Of a stretch of 6,300 bases of DNA, positions 1-5,745 are shown one piece after another. Positions within the stretch are counted from its first letter, which is position 1, and every line of letters begins with the position of its first letter. Position numbers and translations under genes: made by a program. Where the stretch lies: NCBI GenBank assembly GCA_031260085.1, contig JAIRKP010000026.1, forward strand, positions 1 through 6,300, written 5' to 3'. Source of the stretch: Holosporales bacterium. Lineage in GTDB: Bacteria; Pseudomonadota; Alphaproteobacteria; RUG11792. Under the pieces are notes generated by a model. It was not told the DNA's origin. It worked only from the letters and a program-made list of their open reading frames with translations, and did not search any database.

Positions 1-38
1 GAAAATTGACCGCCTCTTTGATAGTATGGTATCGTATT

Positions 39-115
39 GTCCTCGTAGCTCAGCTGGATAGAGCGTAGGATTCCTAATCCTGAGGCCGTGGGTTCAAATC
101 CCGCCGGGGACACCA
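39..115 (+). tRNA. tRNA-Arg, anticodon CCT, with encoded CCA
   Basis: This gene folds as a full cloverleaf. The 7-bp acceptor stem pairs 39-45 with 105-111, including one T-G pair. The D stem pairs 48-51 with 61-64. The anticodon stem pairs 66-70 with 78-82 around the loop TTCCTAA, giving anticodon CCT at 73-75. The T stem pairs 88-92 with 100-104 around TTCAAAT. The discriminator base is A112 and CCA is encoded at 113-115. It decodes the rare AGG arginine codon. No convincing promoter lies in the 38 bases before it; TTGACC at 6-11 is the only -35-like word. Confidence 0.96.
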
Positions 116-144
116 AATAATTTACGTATAAAGTACCATTTATG

Positions 145-276
145 AGACTGATGACAGATTATGTGCCTGAAAGTCGTGACTTTTCAGGCACCACGGGGCG
201 CGAGTATGGTATCATAATTATACCATACTCGCGCCATCAGTCTGTCAAGGATCACTTCGTTCTCCTCCTTGACAGA
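145..276. repeat. Cluster of three hairpins with competing arms
   Basis: Three strong inverted repeats follow one another. Hairpin 1 (163-191) has about 12 pairs, one bulged T and a CGTG loop. Hairpin 2 (197-235) is a perfect 16-bp stem (197-212 with 220-235) with a 7-base AT-rich loop. Hairpin 3 (241-276) is a perfect 11-bp stem (241-251 with 266-276) with a 14-base loop. In addition, 145-152 can pair with 236-243 to enclose hairpins 1 and 2, and TGACAGA at 152-158 can pair with 241-247, which would break hairpin 3. TGACAGATTA occurs twice, at 152-161 and 270-279. No reading frame is apparent. It could be a palindromic repeat element, a structured RNA downstream of the tRNA, or a processing or termination signal. 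The pairing is seen directly; the role is unknown. Confidence 0.75.
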
Positions 277-609
277 TTAATCCGCTAATTAAATTTTTTT
301 CAGAACAATACTGCCCTGTTAGGAAAAAATCTATCATTCTCGTCTGAAGTACTTCATTTTAATGGATTTCCTCACGTCTGAAGCTGGGAATACCAAATAA
401 CGCTTCTTCAAAGCATATTAGGCAATAGACTTATTAATCACACCATTTAGAATCAGAGTTATTGTAACAAAACACGGAGAATAGAAGTATATTATGAAGA
501 GTTATACTAGATATCAATTTGAAAATCTTGGATTTTTTAAGGCAATTCAAGTTTTCGAAAAAGGATAAACATTTGAGTGTGTGAAAAGTTATTGTATGGA
601 AATCATATT
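277..609. other. Intergenic gap with no convincing gene
   Basis: The stretch is AT-rich. It holds a T run at 294-300, about 18 bases past hairpin 3, too far for a classic terminator. It also holds a 9-bp direct repeat CGTCTGAAG at 341-349 and 375-383, and the palindrome GAAGTACTTC at 346-355. A 24-codon plus-strand frame at 494-568 (MKSYTRYQFENLG...) sits in the same frame as an open stretch upstream, separated by a TAG, and could be decayed coding sequence. I recognise no family. A 60-codon minus frame over 434-616 overlaps the tRNA-Leu -35 box and has a biased, non-protein-like composition, so it is not called. Confidence 0.5.
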
Positions 610-637
610 TTGACATCTTACACTAAATCCTTATAAT
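610..637 (+). promoter_or_regulatory. Sigma70 promoter of tRNA-Leu and probably uppP
   Basis: A perfect -35 TTGACA (610-615) and a perfect -10 TATAAT (632-637) are separated by 16 bases. The first base of the mature tRNA-Leu is 648, so transcription would start just at or before the tRNA. No other promoter fits in the 20 bases between the tRNA and uppP, so it probably also drives that gene. Confidence 0.85.
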
Positions 638-647
638 GATATATATT

Positions 648-732
648 GCCCAGATGGCGGAATTGGTAGACGCACACGCTTCAGGTGCGTGCGGAGAGAT
701 CCTTGGAAGTTCGAGTCTTCTTCTGGGCACCA
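648..732 (+). tRNA. tRNA-Leu, anticodon CAG, with encoded CCA
   Basis: This is a class II tRNA with a long variable arm, as expected for leucine. The acceptor stem pairs 648-654 with 722-728. The anticodon stem pairs 675-679 with 687-691 around TTCAGGT, giving anticodon CAG at 682-684. The variable arm is 692-704, with a GGA/TCC stem. The T stem pairs 705-709 with 717-721 around TTCGAGT. The discriminator is A729 and CCA is encoded at 730-732. It decodes CUG. A plus-strand open frame runs through the whole tRNA into uppP, which can mislead gene callers about the uppP start. Confidence 0.97.
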
Positions 733-752
733 CTCTTTTTTGTACAAGTGTT

Positions 753-1532
753 ATGATTATTAGTATGTTTTTGTTGAGTTGTTTACAAGGCGTTGGTGAA
801 CTTTTACCTATAAGTTCTTCTGTAAATTTGTATTTATTTTCCAAATTTTTTAACTTTAATTGTCCCTCTTCTTTATCCGTTGGTTTGCATTTAGGAAGTT
901 TGATTACTTTTTTAATTTATTTTCGCTCTGATATTGTAGTAATTTTCAAGGGAATGTTCTCCAAAAGAATTGCTTTAAAAGACACTTATTTTTACCCGCT
1001 TGTGATTGGCACCATTCCTGTTGTCTTCGGAACTATAATTTCTGGCTCATTTCTTGAAGATTTTTATTCTACTAGAATTATGGGAATTTCTTGCATTGTA
1101 TTTGGTTTATTATTGCTATTCTTCGATAAATTCTCCATTACTAGATCAAGTTCTTCCAAAAAGGGAATCCCAACTTGGAAGGCTTTTGTAATTGGGTGTT
1201 TTCAATCTCTTGCTGTATTGCCAGGAGTAAGTCGCTTAGGGGTTTGTTTAACGGCCTCACGAATGTTAAGTTTGGACAGACGTAATTCAATTCATTTTTC
1301 TATGCTTTTAGCGATTCCAAGTATACTCGGCGCAATGGTTCGGTTAGTTTATCGTCGCCACAACGCTCTTGACTATGACTTATTCTCGACCTCAACTTTA
1401 TGGGGAGTTTTATCTGTTGCAGTCATTGGGTTGATCTTTATCAGACCAGTCGTGATTTTTTTAGAGCGAAAGGGATTTTTAATTGTAGTTTGCTATAGAA
1501 TAATTATTGGAACTATCTTATGTTTTTTTTGA
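753..1532 (+). CDS. uppP: Undecaprenyl-diphosphate phosphatase (UppP/BacA family)
   Basis: UppP is an inner-membrane enzyme that removes one phosphate from undecaprenyl diphosphate, returning the lipid carrier used for peptidoglycan and surface glycans; the family confers bacitracin resistance. From the ATG at 753 the protein has 259 residues, slightly short for the family (about 265-275). The (E/Q)xxxE motif is present as QGVGE (residues 12-16), followed by LLPISSS. The second signature PGVSRLG lies at 157-163, with the catalytic-type Arg161, followed by FSMLLAIPS at 182-190. The rest is hydrophobic, with several membrane segments. The open frame extends back to 636, but that part overlaps tRNA-Leu; 753 is the only usual start codon in frame after the tRNA. 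No Shine-Dalgarno sequence is visible. The gene lies 20 bases after the tRNA and probably shares its promoter. The sequence is fairly divergent, but both motifs are intact. It has no clear terminator. Confidence 0.93.
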   Translation: MIISMFLLSCLQGVGELLPISSSVNLYLFSKFFNFNCPSSLSVGLHLGSLITFLIYFRSDIVVIFKGMFSKRIALKDTYFYPLVIGTIPVVFGTIISGSFLEDFYSTRIMGISCIVFGLLLLFFDKFSITRSSSSKKGIPTWKAFVIGCFQSLAVLPGVSRLGVCLTASRMLSLDRRNSIHFSMLLAIPSILGAMVRLVYRRHNALDYDLFSTSTLWGVLSVAVIGLIFIRPVVIFLERKGFLIVVCYRIIIGTILCFF

Positions 1533-1640
1533 TAAATAGTTTCTTATACATACATAAAAAGCCTTACACAGTTAATGATATTACAATCTTATTGCAAAAG
1601 GCACGGAGCATACTTACCAGTAGAGTAGTTTAGTTATATT

Positions 1641-1666
1641 GCTCAAAAAGCTTATGCTTTTCGAGC
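1641..1666. repeat. Imperfect 11-bp inverted repeat
   Basis: Positions 1641-1651 pair with 1656-1666 around the loop TTAT, with one A-C mismatch. No T run follows on either strand, so it is not a normal terminator. Its right arm, GCTTTTCGAG at 1656-1665, recurs on the minus strand at 5729-5738 and, in shorter form, at 1843-1850. Confidence 0.55.
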
Positions 1667-1712
1667 TCCAGGGGAGGAGGTGAAAATCAACAATTTCCCA
1701 CTCACTCTTAAT

Positions 1713-1880
1713 TCACACTCGTTTTATCAAAAGCGCTCTTATTGGATATTTATCATTCTTCAGTTCATCATATAAAACTTTAACTATGGAAGTTGTTTTG
1801 CAGTGTTTTTTGAGCTGGGTATTATAAATTCCTTCCTTTGCCCGAAAAGCTAGTACTTATTCTAACATATAACATCCCAT
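1713..1880 (-). pseudogene. Decayed minus-strand reading frame, family unknown
   Basis: From the ATG at 1880 the frame reads MGCYMLE, hits a TAA at 1857-1859, then continues in the same frame for 47 codons to a TGA at 1713-1715. The second part is rich in Lys, Ile, Leu and Tyr in a protein-like way (for example KVLYDELKNDKYPIRALL). The part from 1812 to 1857 matches another sequence at 5704-5745, also on the minus strand. I recognise no domain. It may be a remnant of a mobile-element gene. The open frame could still be chance, since 47 codons is short. Confidence 0.35.
1812..1857 (-). repeat. Repeat copy A (partner at 5704-5745)
   Basis: Read on the minus strand, copies A and B share, in order: AGTA, AGCTTTTCG, GGAAGG, AATT and AATACCC, ending in CTC. 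A few small insertions separate the blocks, such as four extra bases in copy A after the CGGG. The blocks keep the same order and nearly the same spacing over about 45 bases, which favours common origin over chance. Both copies lie in the same orientation and flank the pnt operon. Confidence 0.55.
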
Positions 1881-1897
1881 GTTCAAAACCCCTAAAA

Positions 1898-1913
1898 TGT
1901 TCCACGTGGAACA
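1898..1913. promoter_or_regulatory. parS: parS-like ParB binding site
   Basis: TGTTCCACGTGGAACA is a perfect 16-bp palindrome. The perfect symmetry extends to 24 bp (1894-1917). It matches the bacterial chromosomal parS consensus TGTTnCACGTGnAACA at every fixed position. In known systems ParB loads here, spreads as a CTPase clamp and organises the origin region with ParA and SMC. The site lies between genes, as many but not all parS sites do. parA and parB are not in the window. Confidence 0.85.
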
Positions 1914-2178
1914 TTTTTATTTAGAATACTTCGCCATTTTTATCAAGCTGTTTACGTTATTAAATTACCCTCAGTGTAGTAATAAAATGAGGTTTTTGCG
2001 TTTTTTATTTTTTGTCTAGGCTTTTCAAGCCTTCTCCTGCTCCTTACACGAAACGGAGGTTACCCCTTACTCTATTGCTGCAGTTTTCACCGAGATCTAC
2101 TGATAGCTTCAACAACCGGGATTGCCTCCACTCTTAGGCATTAGCTCTCGCTTGGATTTAAAGCCCAGAGTACCAGAA

Positions 2179-2214
2179 ACTTACAAAGAACTAAGCGGAT
2201 AAACATATGAGTAT
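2179..2214 (+). repeat. Repeat words with an inverted partner at 6017-6046
   Basis: ACTTACAAAG (2179-2188) is followed after 12 bases by AAACATATGAGTAT (2201-2214). The same two words occur on the minus strand at 6046-6037 and 6030-6017, separated by 6 bases. The words keep their order, and the spacers differ by 6 bases. This suggests two diverged copies of one element. Confidence 0.55.
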
Positions 2215-2332
2215 TCCTTCTAAAGATACCGTCATTAAAGACAACTTCCAAAAGCTAATATTGTCGAAATCGGTAGTATTTTCTTTGAAAGATCAATGCC
2301 AAAACATGCTTTTGCATAACATTCCTCCATGA
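2207..2332 (+). CDS. Possible small ORF, 41 residues, unrecognised
   Basis: An ATG at 2207 opens a frame of 41 codons ending at TGA 2330-2332, reading MSIPSKDTVIKDNF and ending MLLHNIPP. It is charged at the start and has no signal peptide or obvious membrane segment. There is no good Shine-Dalgarno sequence; only AGCGGA lies upstream. Its start overlaps repeat word AAACATATGAGTAT. It could be a chance frame or a fragment of a decayed gene. No function can be assigned. Confidence 0.2.
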   Translation: MSIPSKDTVIKDNFQKLILSKSVVFSLKDQCQNMLLHNIPP

Positions 2333-2398
2333 ATTAAAATTGCAACGGTTTGTCCAACTTGGTCTGAACCAAAATAGCGGGAAAGCTGAATCTTTAGG

Positions 2399-2416
2399 AC
2401 GTGCTCAATAGCACAT
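2399..2416 (-). terminator. Weak hairpin beyond the pnt operon
   Basis: On the minus strand a 7-bp stem with one G-T pair closes a 4-base loop, about 70 bases past the pntB stop. No T run follows on the minus strand; on the plus strand TTTT lies at 2422-2425. It is a poor intrinsic terminator and may just be a chance stem. Confidence 0.2.
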
Positions 2417-2484
2417 GCGTCTTTTACACACTATAAAGATACAAGACGAGGGAGTTTCATCTATCTCATGTTGGGGAAGTAAAG

Positions 2485-3954
2485 TTAATTTTCTTTTAAT
2501 GCTTTGATTAAGCCTTCAACAACTTTTTTAGCGTCTCCTAAAACCATCATAGTATTACCTTGGTAAAAAAGAGGGTTATCAACACCTGCATACCCCGAGC
2601 CTAGCGATCGCTTTATAAATAACACTGTCTTAGCGCGCTCGACCTCGAGGACTGGCATACCATATATTGGAGAAGCAGGATCAGTTTTAGCGGCTGGATT
2701 CGTTATGTCATTTGCGCCTATAACAATCGCTACGTCGCAACTTCCAAACTCGTGATTTATCTCATCCATTTCAAATGCATCTTCATATGGTATATTTGCC
2801 TCGGCTAGCAAAACATTCATATGCCCTGGCATTCGCCCAGCTACTGGATGTATAGCGTATTTTATTGAAATCTTTTCGTTTTTTAATAATTCAGATAATT
2901 CTTTGATAGCATGCTGCGCTTGAGAAACCGCCATGCCATATCCTGGAATCAAAATAATCGATTCCGCATTTTTTATTATAAAGGCAGCATCTTCTGGGCT
3001 ACAAATCTTAACATTTCTTTGGATATTTCCAGAATCATTTGTTAGACTGGTCTCAACACCCATGCCTCCTAAGATAACATTTTTTAATGATCTATTCATT
3101 CCTTTGCACATAATATTGCTAAGTATTGCGCCTGAAGTTCCAACTAATGCTCCGACGATTATTAAGACATTATTATCTAAAGTGAACCCTATTCCAGCGG
3201 CAGCCCATCCTGAATAGGAATTTAACATTGAAACGATAACAGGCATATCGGCTCCTCCTATCGGCATTATTAACAAATAACCCAGAGCAAACGATGCAAA
3301 TATGATAATAGCAAACAGTATTGCGGTTTGTTTGTTAACGAAAATAATACTAGATATTATTATTAAAAGCGCAACGAGAAAATTTAATTTGTGTTGGCCT
3401 TTGTATTTTAAAGGTTTCCCGCTGATAAATCCCTGTAATTTACCAAATGCAACAATAGAGCCCGTAAAAGTTATTGCGCCTATTGCTGCGCCTATTGCCA
3501 TTTCTATCGCATTTGACAAAGGAATAGGTTGATCTGATGTGTTGAAAAGCGCAAACAGATTTGGGGCTGAAAATATAGCACAAGCAATAAAAACGGCAGA
3601 CAATCCAACCAAACTATGAAATGCAGCGACTAATTGAGGCAGAGCTGTCATATTTATTTTTTTTGCTATATCATATCCGATACCTCCGCCAAAAGATAAT
3701 GCAGCTATTGTTAATCCAAAAAACAAACTTCCATAAAAATCATTTATATTATTCGGTATTATTTGCCGAAGAAAGAGTACGCAAAAGCAGTAACATAATG
3801 GCACAAGAATTGAAATTGAGATCCCTAACATACCAAAAATATTGCCTTTTCTGGAAGTAGCAGCTGAAGAGAGCCCTCTTAGCGAAAGTATAAAAAAGAC
3901 AGAAGCAAGAACTGGCAGAAGTTGCGATATATATTTTAATGTATCAATTAACAT
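2485..3954 (-). CDS. pntB: NAD(P) transhydrogenase subunit beta
   Basis: PntB carries most of the proton-conducting membrane domain and the NADP(H)-binding domain III of the transhydrogenase, which drives NADH + NADP+ to NAD+ + NADPH with the proton gradient. The 489-residue protein is slightly longer than the usual 460-470. The conserved LRGLSSAATSRKGN lies at 25-38 and His113 lies in QLVAAFHSLVGL, matching the functional membrane histidine of E. coli PntB. GGADMPVIVSMLNSYSG is at 233-249, with Asn245. Domain III has GYGMAV (338-343), HPVAGRMPGHMNVLLAEA (369-386), GANDITNP (413-420) and KRSLGSGYAGV (448-458). About nine membrane segments precede domain III. The start ATG overlaps the end of pntA2 by 7 bases, and GGAGA at 3961-3965 lies 6 bases before it. 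All key residues are present, so it should be functional. Confidence 0.97.
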   Translation of the reverse strand: MLIDTLKYISQLLPVLASVFFILSLRGLSSAATSRKGNIFGMLGISISILVPLCYCFCVLFLRQIIPNNINDFYGSLFFGLTIAALSFGGGIGYDIAKKINMTALPQLVAAFHSLVGLSAVFIACAIFSAPNLFALFNTSDQPIPLSNAIEMAIGAAIGAITFTGSIVAFGKLQGFISGKPLKYKGQHKLNFLVALLIIISSIIFVNKQTAILFAIIIFASFALGYLLIMPIGGADMPVIVSMLNSYSGWAAAGIGFTLDNNVLIIVGALVGTSGAILSNIMCKGMNRSLKNVILGGMGVETSLTNDSGNIQRNVKICSPEDAAFIIKNAESIILIPGYGMAVSQAQHAIKELSELLKNEKISIKYAIHPVAGRMPGHMNVLLAEANIPYEDAFEMDEINHEFGSCDVAIVIGANDITNPAAKTDPASPIYGMPVLEVERAKTVLFIKRSLGSGYAGVDNPLFYQGNTMMVLGDAKKVVEGLIKALKEN

Positions 3955-4268
3955 TTCGATTCTCCATTGTCTTTCTTTTTCTTAGAAAACATTAAAAGCA
4001 TTCTATGTGTTAACATAAACCCCCCAACTATATTAATGGCAGTTAGAAACACGGCAACAACTCCAAAGCAAGATGTAGCAACAACAGATGATTCCAGACG
4101 AAGAGAACTGATCGCAGCGGCATCTATGGCAACCACTATTATGACGCTCGAGATTGCATTCGTCACAGCCATAAGAGGGGCATGCAGCGCTGGTGTGACT
4201 TTTAAGACTACATAATATCCAACAAAACACGATAATATAAAAATGATTAATGTTTCAATAGCAAACAT
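3948..4268 (-). CDS. pntA2: NAD(P) transhydrogenase alpha subunit, membrane part
   Basis: This 106-residue protein is the membrane domain that in E. coli is fused to the C-terminus of PntA, but is a separate subunit (PntAB/PntA2) in Rhodospirillum rubrum and relatives. It has three membrane segments, at about 3-22, 38-55 and 62-88. Signature sequences are KVTPALHAPLMAVTNAISS (23-41) and NIVGGFMLTHRML (79-91). It ends in a basic tail with KKKK. It starts 2 bases after the pntA1 stop. Its ribosome site AAGGAG lies inside the last codons of pntA1 (4276-4281), which points to translational coupling. It overlaps pntB by 7 bases. Together with pntB it forms the proton channel. Confidence 0.95.
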   Translation of the reverse strand: MFAIETLIIFILSCFVGYYVVLKVTPALHAPLMAVTNAISSVIIVVAIDAAAISSLRLESSVVATSCFGVVAVFLTAINIVGGFMLTHRMLLMFSKKKKDNGESKC

Positions 4269-4270
4269 TT

Positions 4271-5380
4271 TTATTCTCCTTTAAATTTTTCATTAACAAT
4301 CGTACCATTACAAGTTAATAAAGTTGCTTTTATAATTTCATCTTCTATTTGAATAATACTTCCCACCTTATCAATTTCCTGTTTTAACAACTCAAAAAAT
4401 GCGCATATGTTTTTAGCAAATAACCTAGACGCATCATAGGCTATTAAGTTTAATATATTGTCAAACGAAACAATCTTGACGCCGTTATTTTCGATGATCT
4501 CACCATGTCTTGTTAATTCACAATTTCCCCCAGTTTTAGAGGCTAAATCTATTATAACCGCGCCTTTTTTCATTGAAGAGATCATATTAACTTTTATTAT
4601 AACGGGAGCTTTTTTCCCGGGAATTTGAGCGGTTGTTACGATTATATCTTGTTGAGCTATGACAGATCTTAGTTTTTCTTCTTGAGCTTTTTTATATGCT
4701 TCGCTCATTTCTTTGGCATAGACTCCATCAGTTTTTTCGTTTGATTCAACTTCGATAAATTTCGCTCCTAGGCTTTCGACTTGCTCTTTTGCTGAAGCGC
4801 GAACATCAAAAGCGCTAACAACAGCCCCCAATCTTTTTGCAGTCGCAATAGCTTGTAAGCCAGCAACTCCAGCGCCTATTACTAGTGTTTTCGCAGCGGG
4901 TATTGTTCCCGCTGAAGTCATCATTAAGGGCAACCCTCTGTTTAGAAGATGCGCAGCCTCAACGATAGCCTTATATCCAGCAAGACTACTTTGAGACGAT
5001 AAAACATCCATGTATTGAGCTCTGGTTGTTCTTGGAATTAAATCTAAAGCGAAAATAATTATGTTTTTCTCTTTAGCCAATTTTATTTTTTCTAAATTAA
5101 AATAAGGTTCTTGAAGACTAATGACAATAGCATCCGATTTTAACTTTTCCTTATAAGAAATGGGGTTAACGGCAAGGACTACGTCTGCTGTATTTATAAT
5201 CTTTCTGCTCACAATGGAACATCCGATAGTTTCATAATCAGTATCCCTAAAGCCAGCCATTTCCCCAGCCGATTTTTCAACGTATACCTCTTGCCCTAAA
5301 TCTAATAATTTCTTAGCTATATCGGGAGTTATCGATACTCTTGAATCATCTTCATGCTCTTTTAGAACAAACAATTTCAT
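4271..5380 (-). CDS. pntA1: NAD(P) transhydrogenase alpha subunit, NAD-binding part
   Basis: PntA1 is the soluble NAD(H)-binding domain I of the transhydrogenase; it passes hydride to NADP+ on PntB domain III. The 369-residue protein begins MKLFVLKEHEDDSRVSITP, the normal start region of the family. The RQD loop is intact: Arg117, Gln122 and Asp125, followed by LSSQSSLAGYKA. The nucleotide fold shows GxGxxG as GAGVAG (169-174) and the acidic end of the second strand at Asp192. The ATG at 5380 is preferred over an in-frame TTG at 5395, since the family starts here and the extra residues MVCNF match nothing. No clear Shine-Dalgarno sequence precedes it. It is first in the pntA1-pntA2-pntB operon, in the split arrangement of R. 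rubrum. Confidence 0.95.
   Translation of the reverse strand: MKLFVLKEHEDDSRVSITPDIAKKLLDLGQEVYVEKSAGEMAGFRDTDYETIGCSIVSRKIINTADVVLAVNPISYKEKLKSDAIVISLQEPYFNLEKIKLAKEKNIIIFALDLIPRTTRAQYMDVLSSQSSLAGYKAIVEAAHLLNRGLPLMMTSAGTIPAAKTLVIGAGVAGLQAIATAKRLGAVVSAFDVRASAKEQVESLGAKFIEVESNEKTDGVYAKEMSEAYKKAQEEKLRSVIAQQDIIVTTAQIPGKKAPVIIKVNMISSMKKGAVIIDLASKTGGNCELTRHGEIIENNGVKIVSFDNILNLIAYDASRLFAKNICAFFELLKQEIDKVGSIIQIEDEIIKATLLTCNGTIVNEKFKGE
4274..4281 (-). promoter_or_regulatory. Ribosome binding site of pntA2 within pntA1
   Basis: The minus strand reads AAGGAGAA across the last Lys-Gly-Glu codons of pntA1, then TAA, two bases, and the pntA2 ATG. The strong site, placed before the pntA1 stop, implies that ribosomes finishing pntA1 restart on pntA2. 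Confidence 0.8.
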
Positions 5381-5417
5381 AAAATTGCAAACCAAACAAT
5401 CTCACATATGATTGATA

Positions 5418-5446
5418 TTTATCGCATATGAAGACTTATAAATCAA
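5418..5446 (-). promoter_or_regulatory. Possible promoter of the pnt operon
   Basis: On the minus strand TTGATT (5446-5441, four of six bases of the -35 consensus) and GATAAA (5423-5418, four of six bases of the -10) are 17 bases apart. This puts the start of transcription about 30 bases before the pntA1 ATG. Two CATATG hexamers (5405-5410 and 5425-5430) lie exactly 20 bases apart, one in the spacer and one near the start point. They could form an operator, but this is inference only. Confidence 0.4.
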
Positions 5447-5703
5447 GTCTCGAATAAACCATTATCAGCTAAAAGTTGTATGTGAGTATGAACTACTGGT
5501 TTGTTTAACCAATGGTTTCCGAACCTCATCAAGCTTAATAATCCTCGACTTCCGTCCTGGTGGTAGCTTTGTCATTAATAATCTAATCATCGTATTACTA
5601 ACTACGTTGCTACAGATGTCTCTAGGACATCTCTTAAAATGTTGATTAACTGTATTGAAATTGCAGAGATAGCCAGATCAGCTACCTCCTATGTCTATTG
5701 TAC

Positions 5704-5745
5704 GAGGGTATTTTAATTGTCGCCCTTCCTCGAAAAGCTTTTACT
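5704..5745 (-). repeat. Repeat copy B (partner at 1812-1857)
   Basis: This copy shares with copy A the ordered blocks AGTA, AGCTTTTCG, GAAGG, AATT and AATACCC on the minus strand. It lacks four bases found in copy A after the CGAG. The similarity does not continue clearly past either end. Confidence 0.55.

Larger units (their letters stand above)
1533..2484. other. Gene-poor gap of 952 bases with parS, repeats and decayed frames
   Basis: No intact gene is convincing here. Reading the stretch shows a 17-codon frame at about 1576-1629, an imperfect 11-bp stem at 1641-1666, a broken minus-strand frame (1713-1880), a repeat copy (1812-1857), parS (1898-1913), a T-rich tract (1993-2013) and a patch of about 47 percent GC (2031-2180) in otherwise roughly one-third GC DNA. 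It ends with a 41-codon plus-strand frame (2207-2332) and a small hairpin (2399-2416). The gap separates the convergent uppP and pnt units. Its mix of short open stretches in several frames looks like decayed genes or mobile elements. Confidence 0.6.

Noticed and set aside
341..383. CRISPR-like repeats (CGTCTGAAG twice)
   Set aside because: Only two 9-base copies, with no array, leader or cas gene.
434..616. Minus-strand 60-codon frame
   Set aside because: Composition is Phe/Leu/Ser/Asn-rich as expected for chance translation of AT-rich DNA, it has no ribosome site or family, and it overlaps the tRNA-Leu -35 box.
636..752. N-terminal extension of uppP of 39 residues
   Set aside because: It lies across the tRNA-Leu gene, and the family begins near the ATG at 753.
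623..844. Minus-strand 73-codon frame
   Set aside because: It is the antisense shadow of tRNA-Leu and the uppP start.
1969..2006. Possible plus-strand terminator, CCTCA/TGAGG stem then T runs
   Set aside because: The stem is only 5 bp with a 14-base loop, and it lies more than 430 bases after uppP with no gene to end.
2018..2032. 6-bp stem AGGCTT-TTC-AAGCCT as a terminator
   Set aside because: No T run follows on either strand; the T-rich tract lies before it on the plus strand.
2031..2180. Group II intron or RNase P RNA
   Set aside because: I cannot find the conserved domain V or the RNase P core sequence, so the idea is kept only as a search to run.
2933..4230. Several 65-94 codon frames within pntB and pntA2
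   Set aside because: They are out-of-frame or antisense shadows of strongly supported genes.
5381..5395. TTG start of pntA1 five codons upstream
   Set aside because: The extra residues match no homologue pattern, and the ATG at 5380 gives the canonical start.
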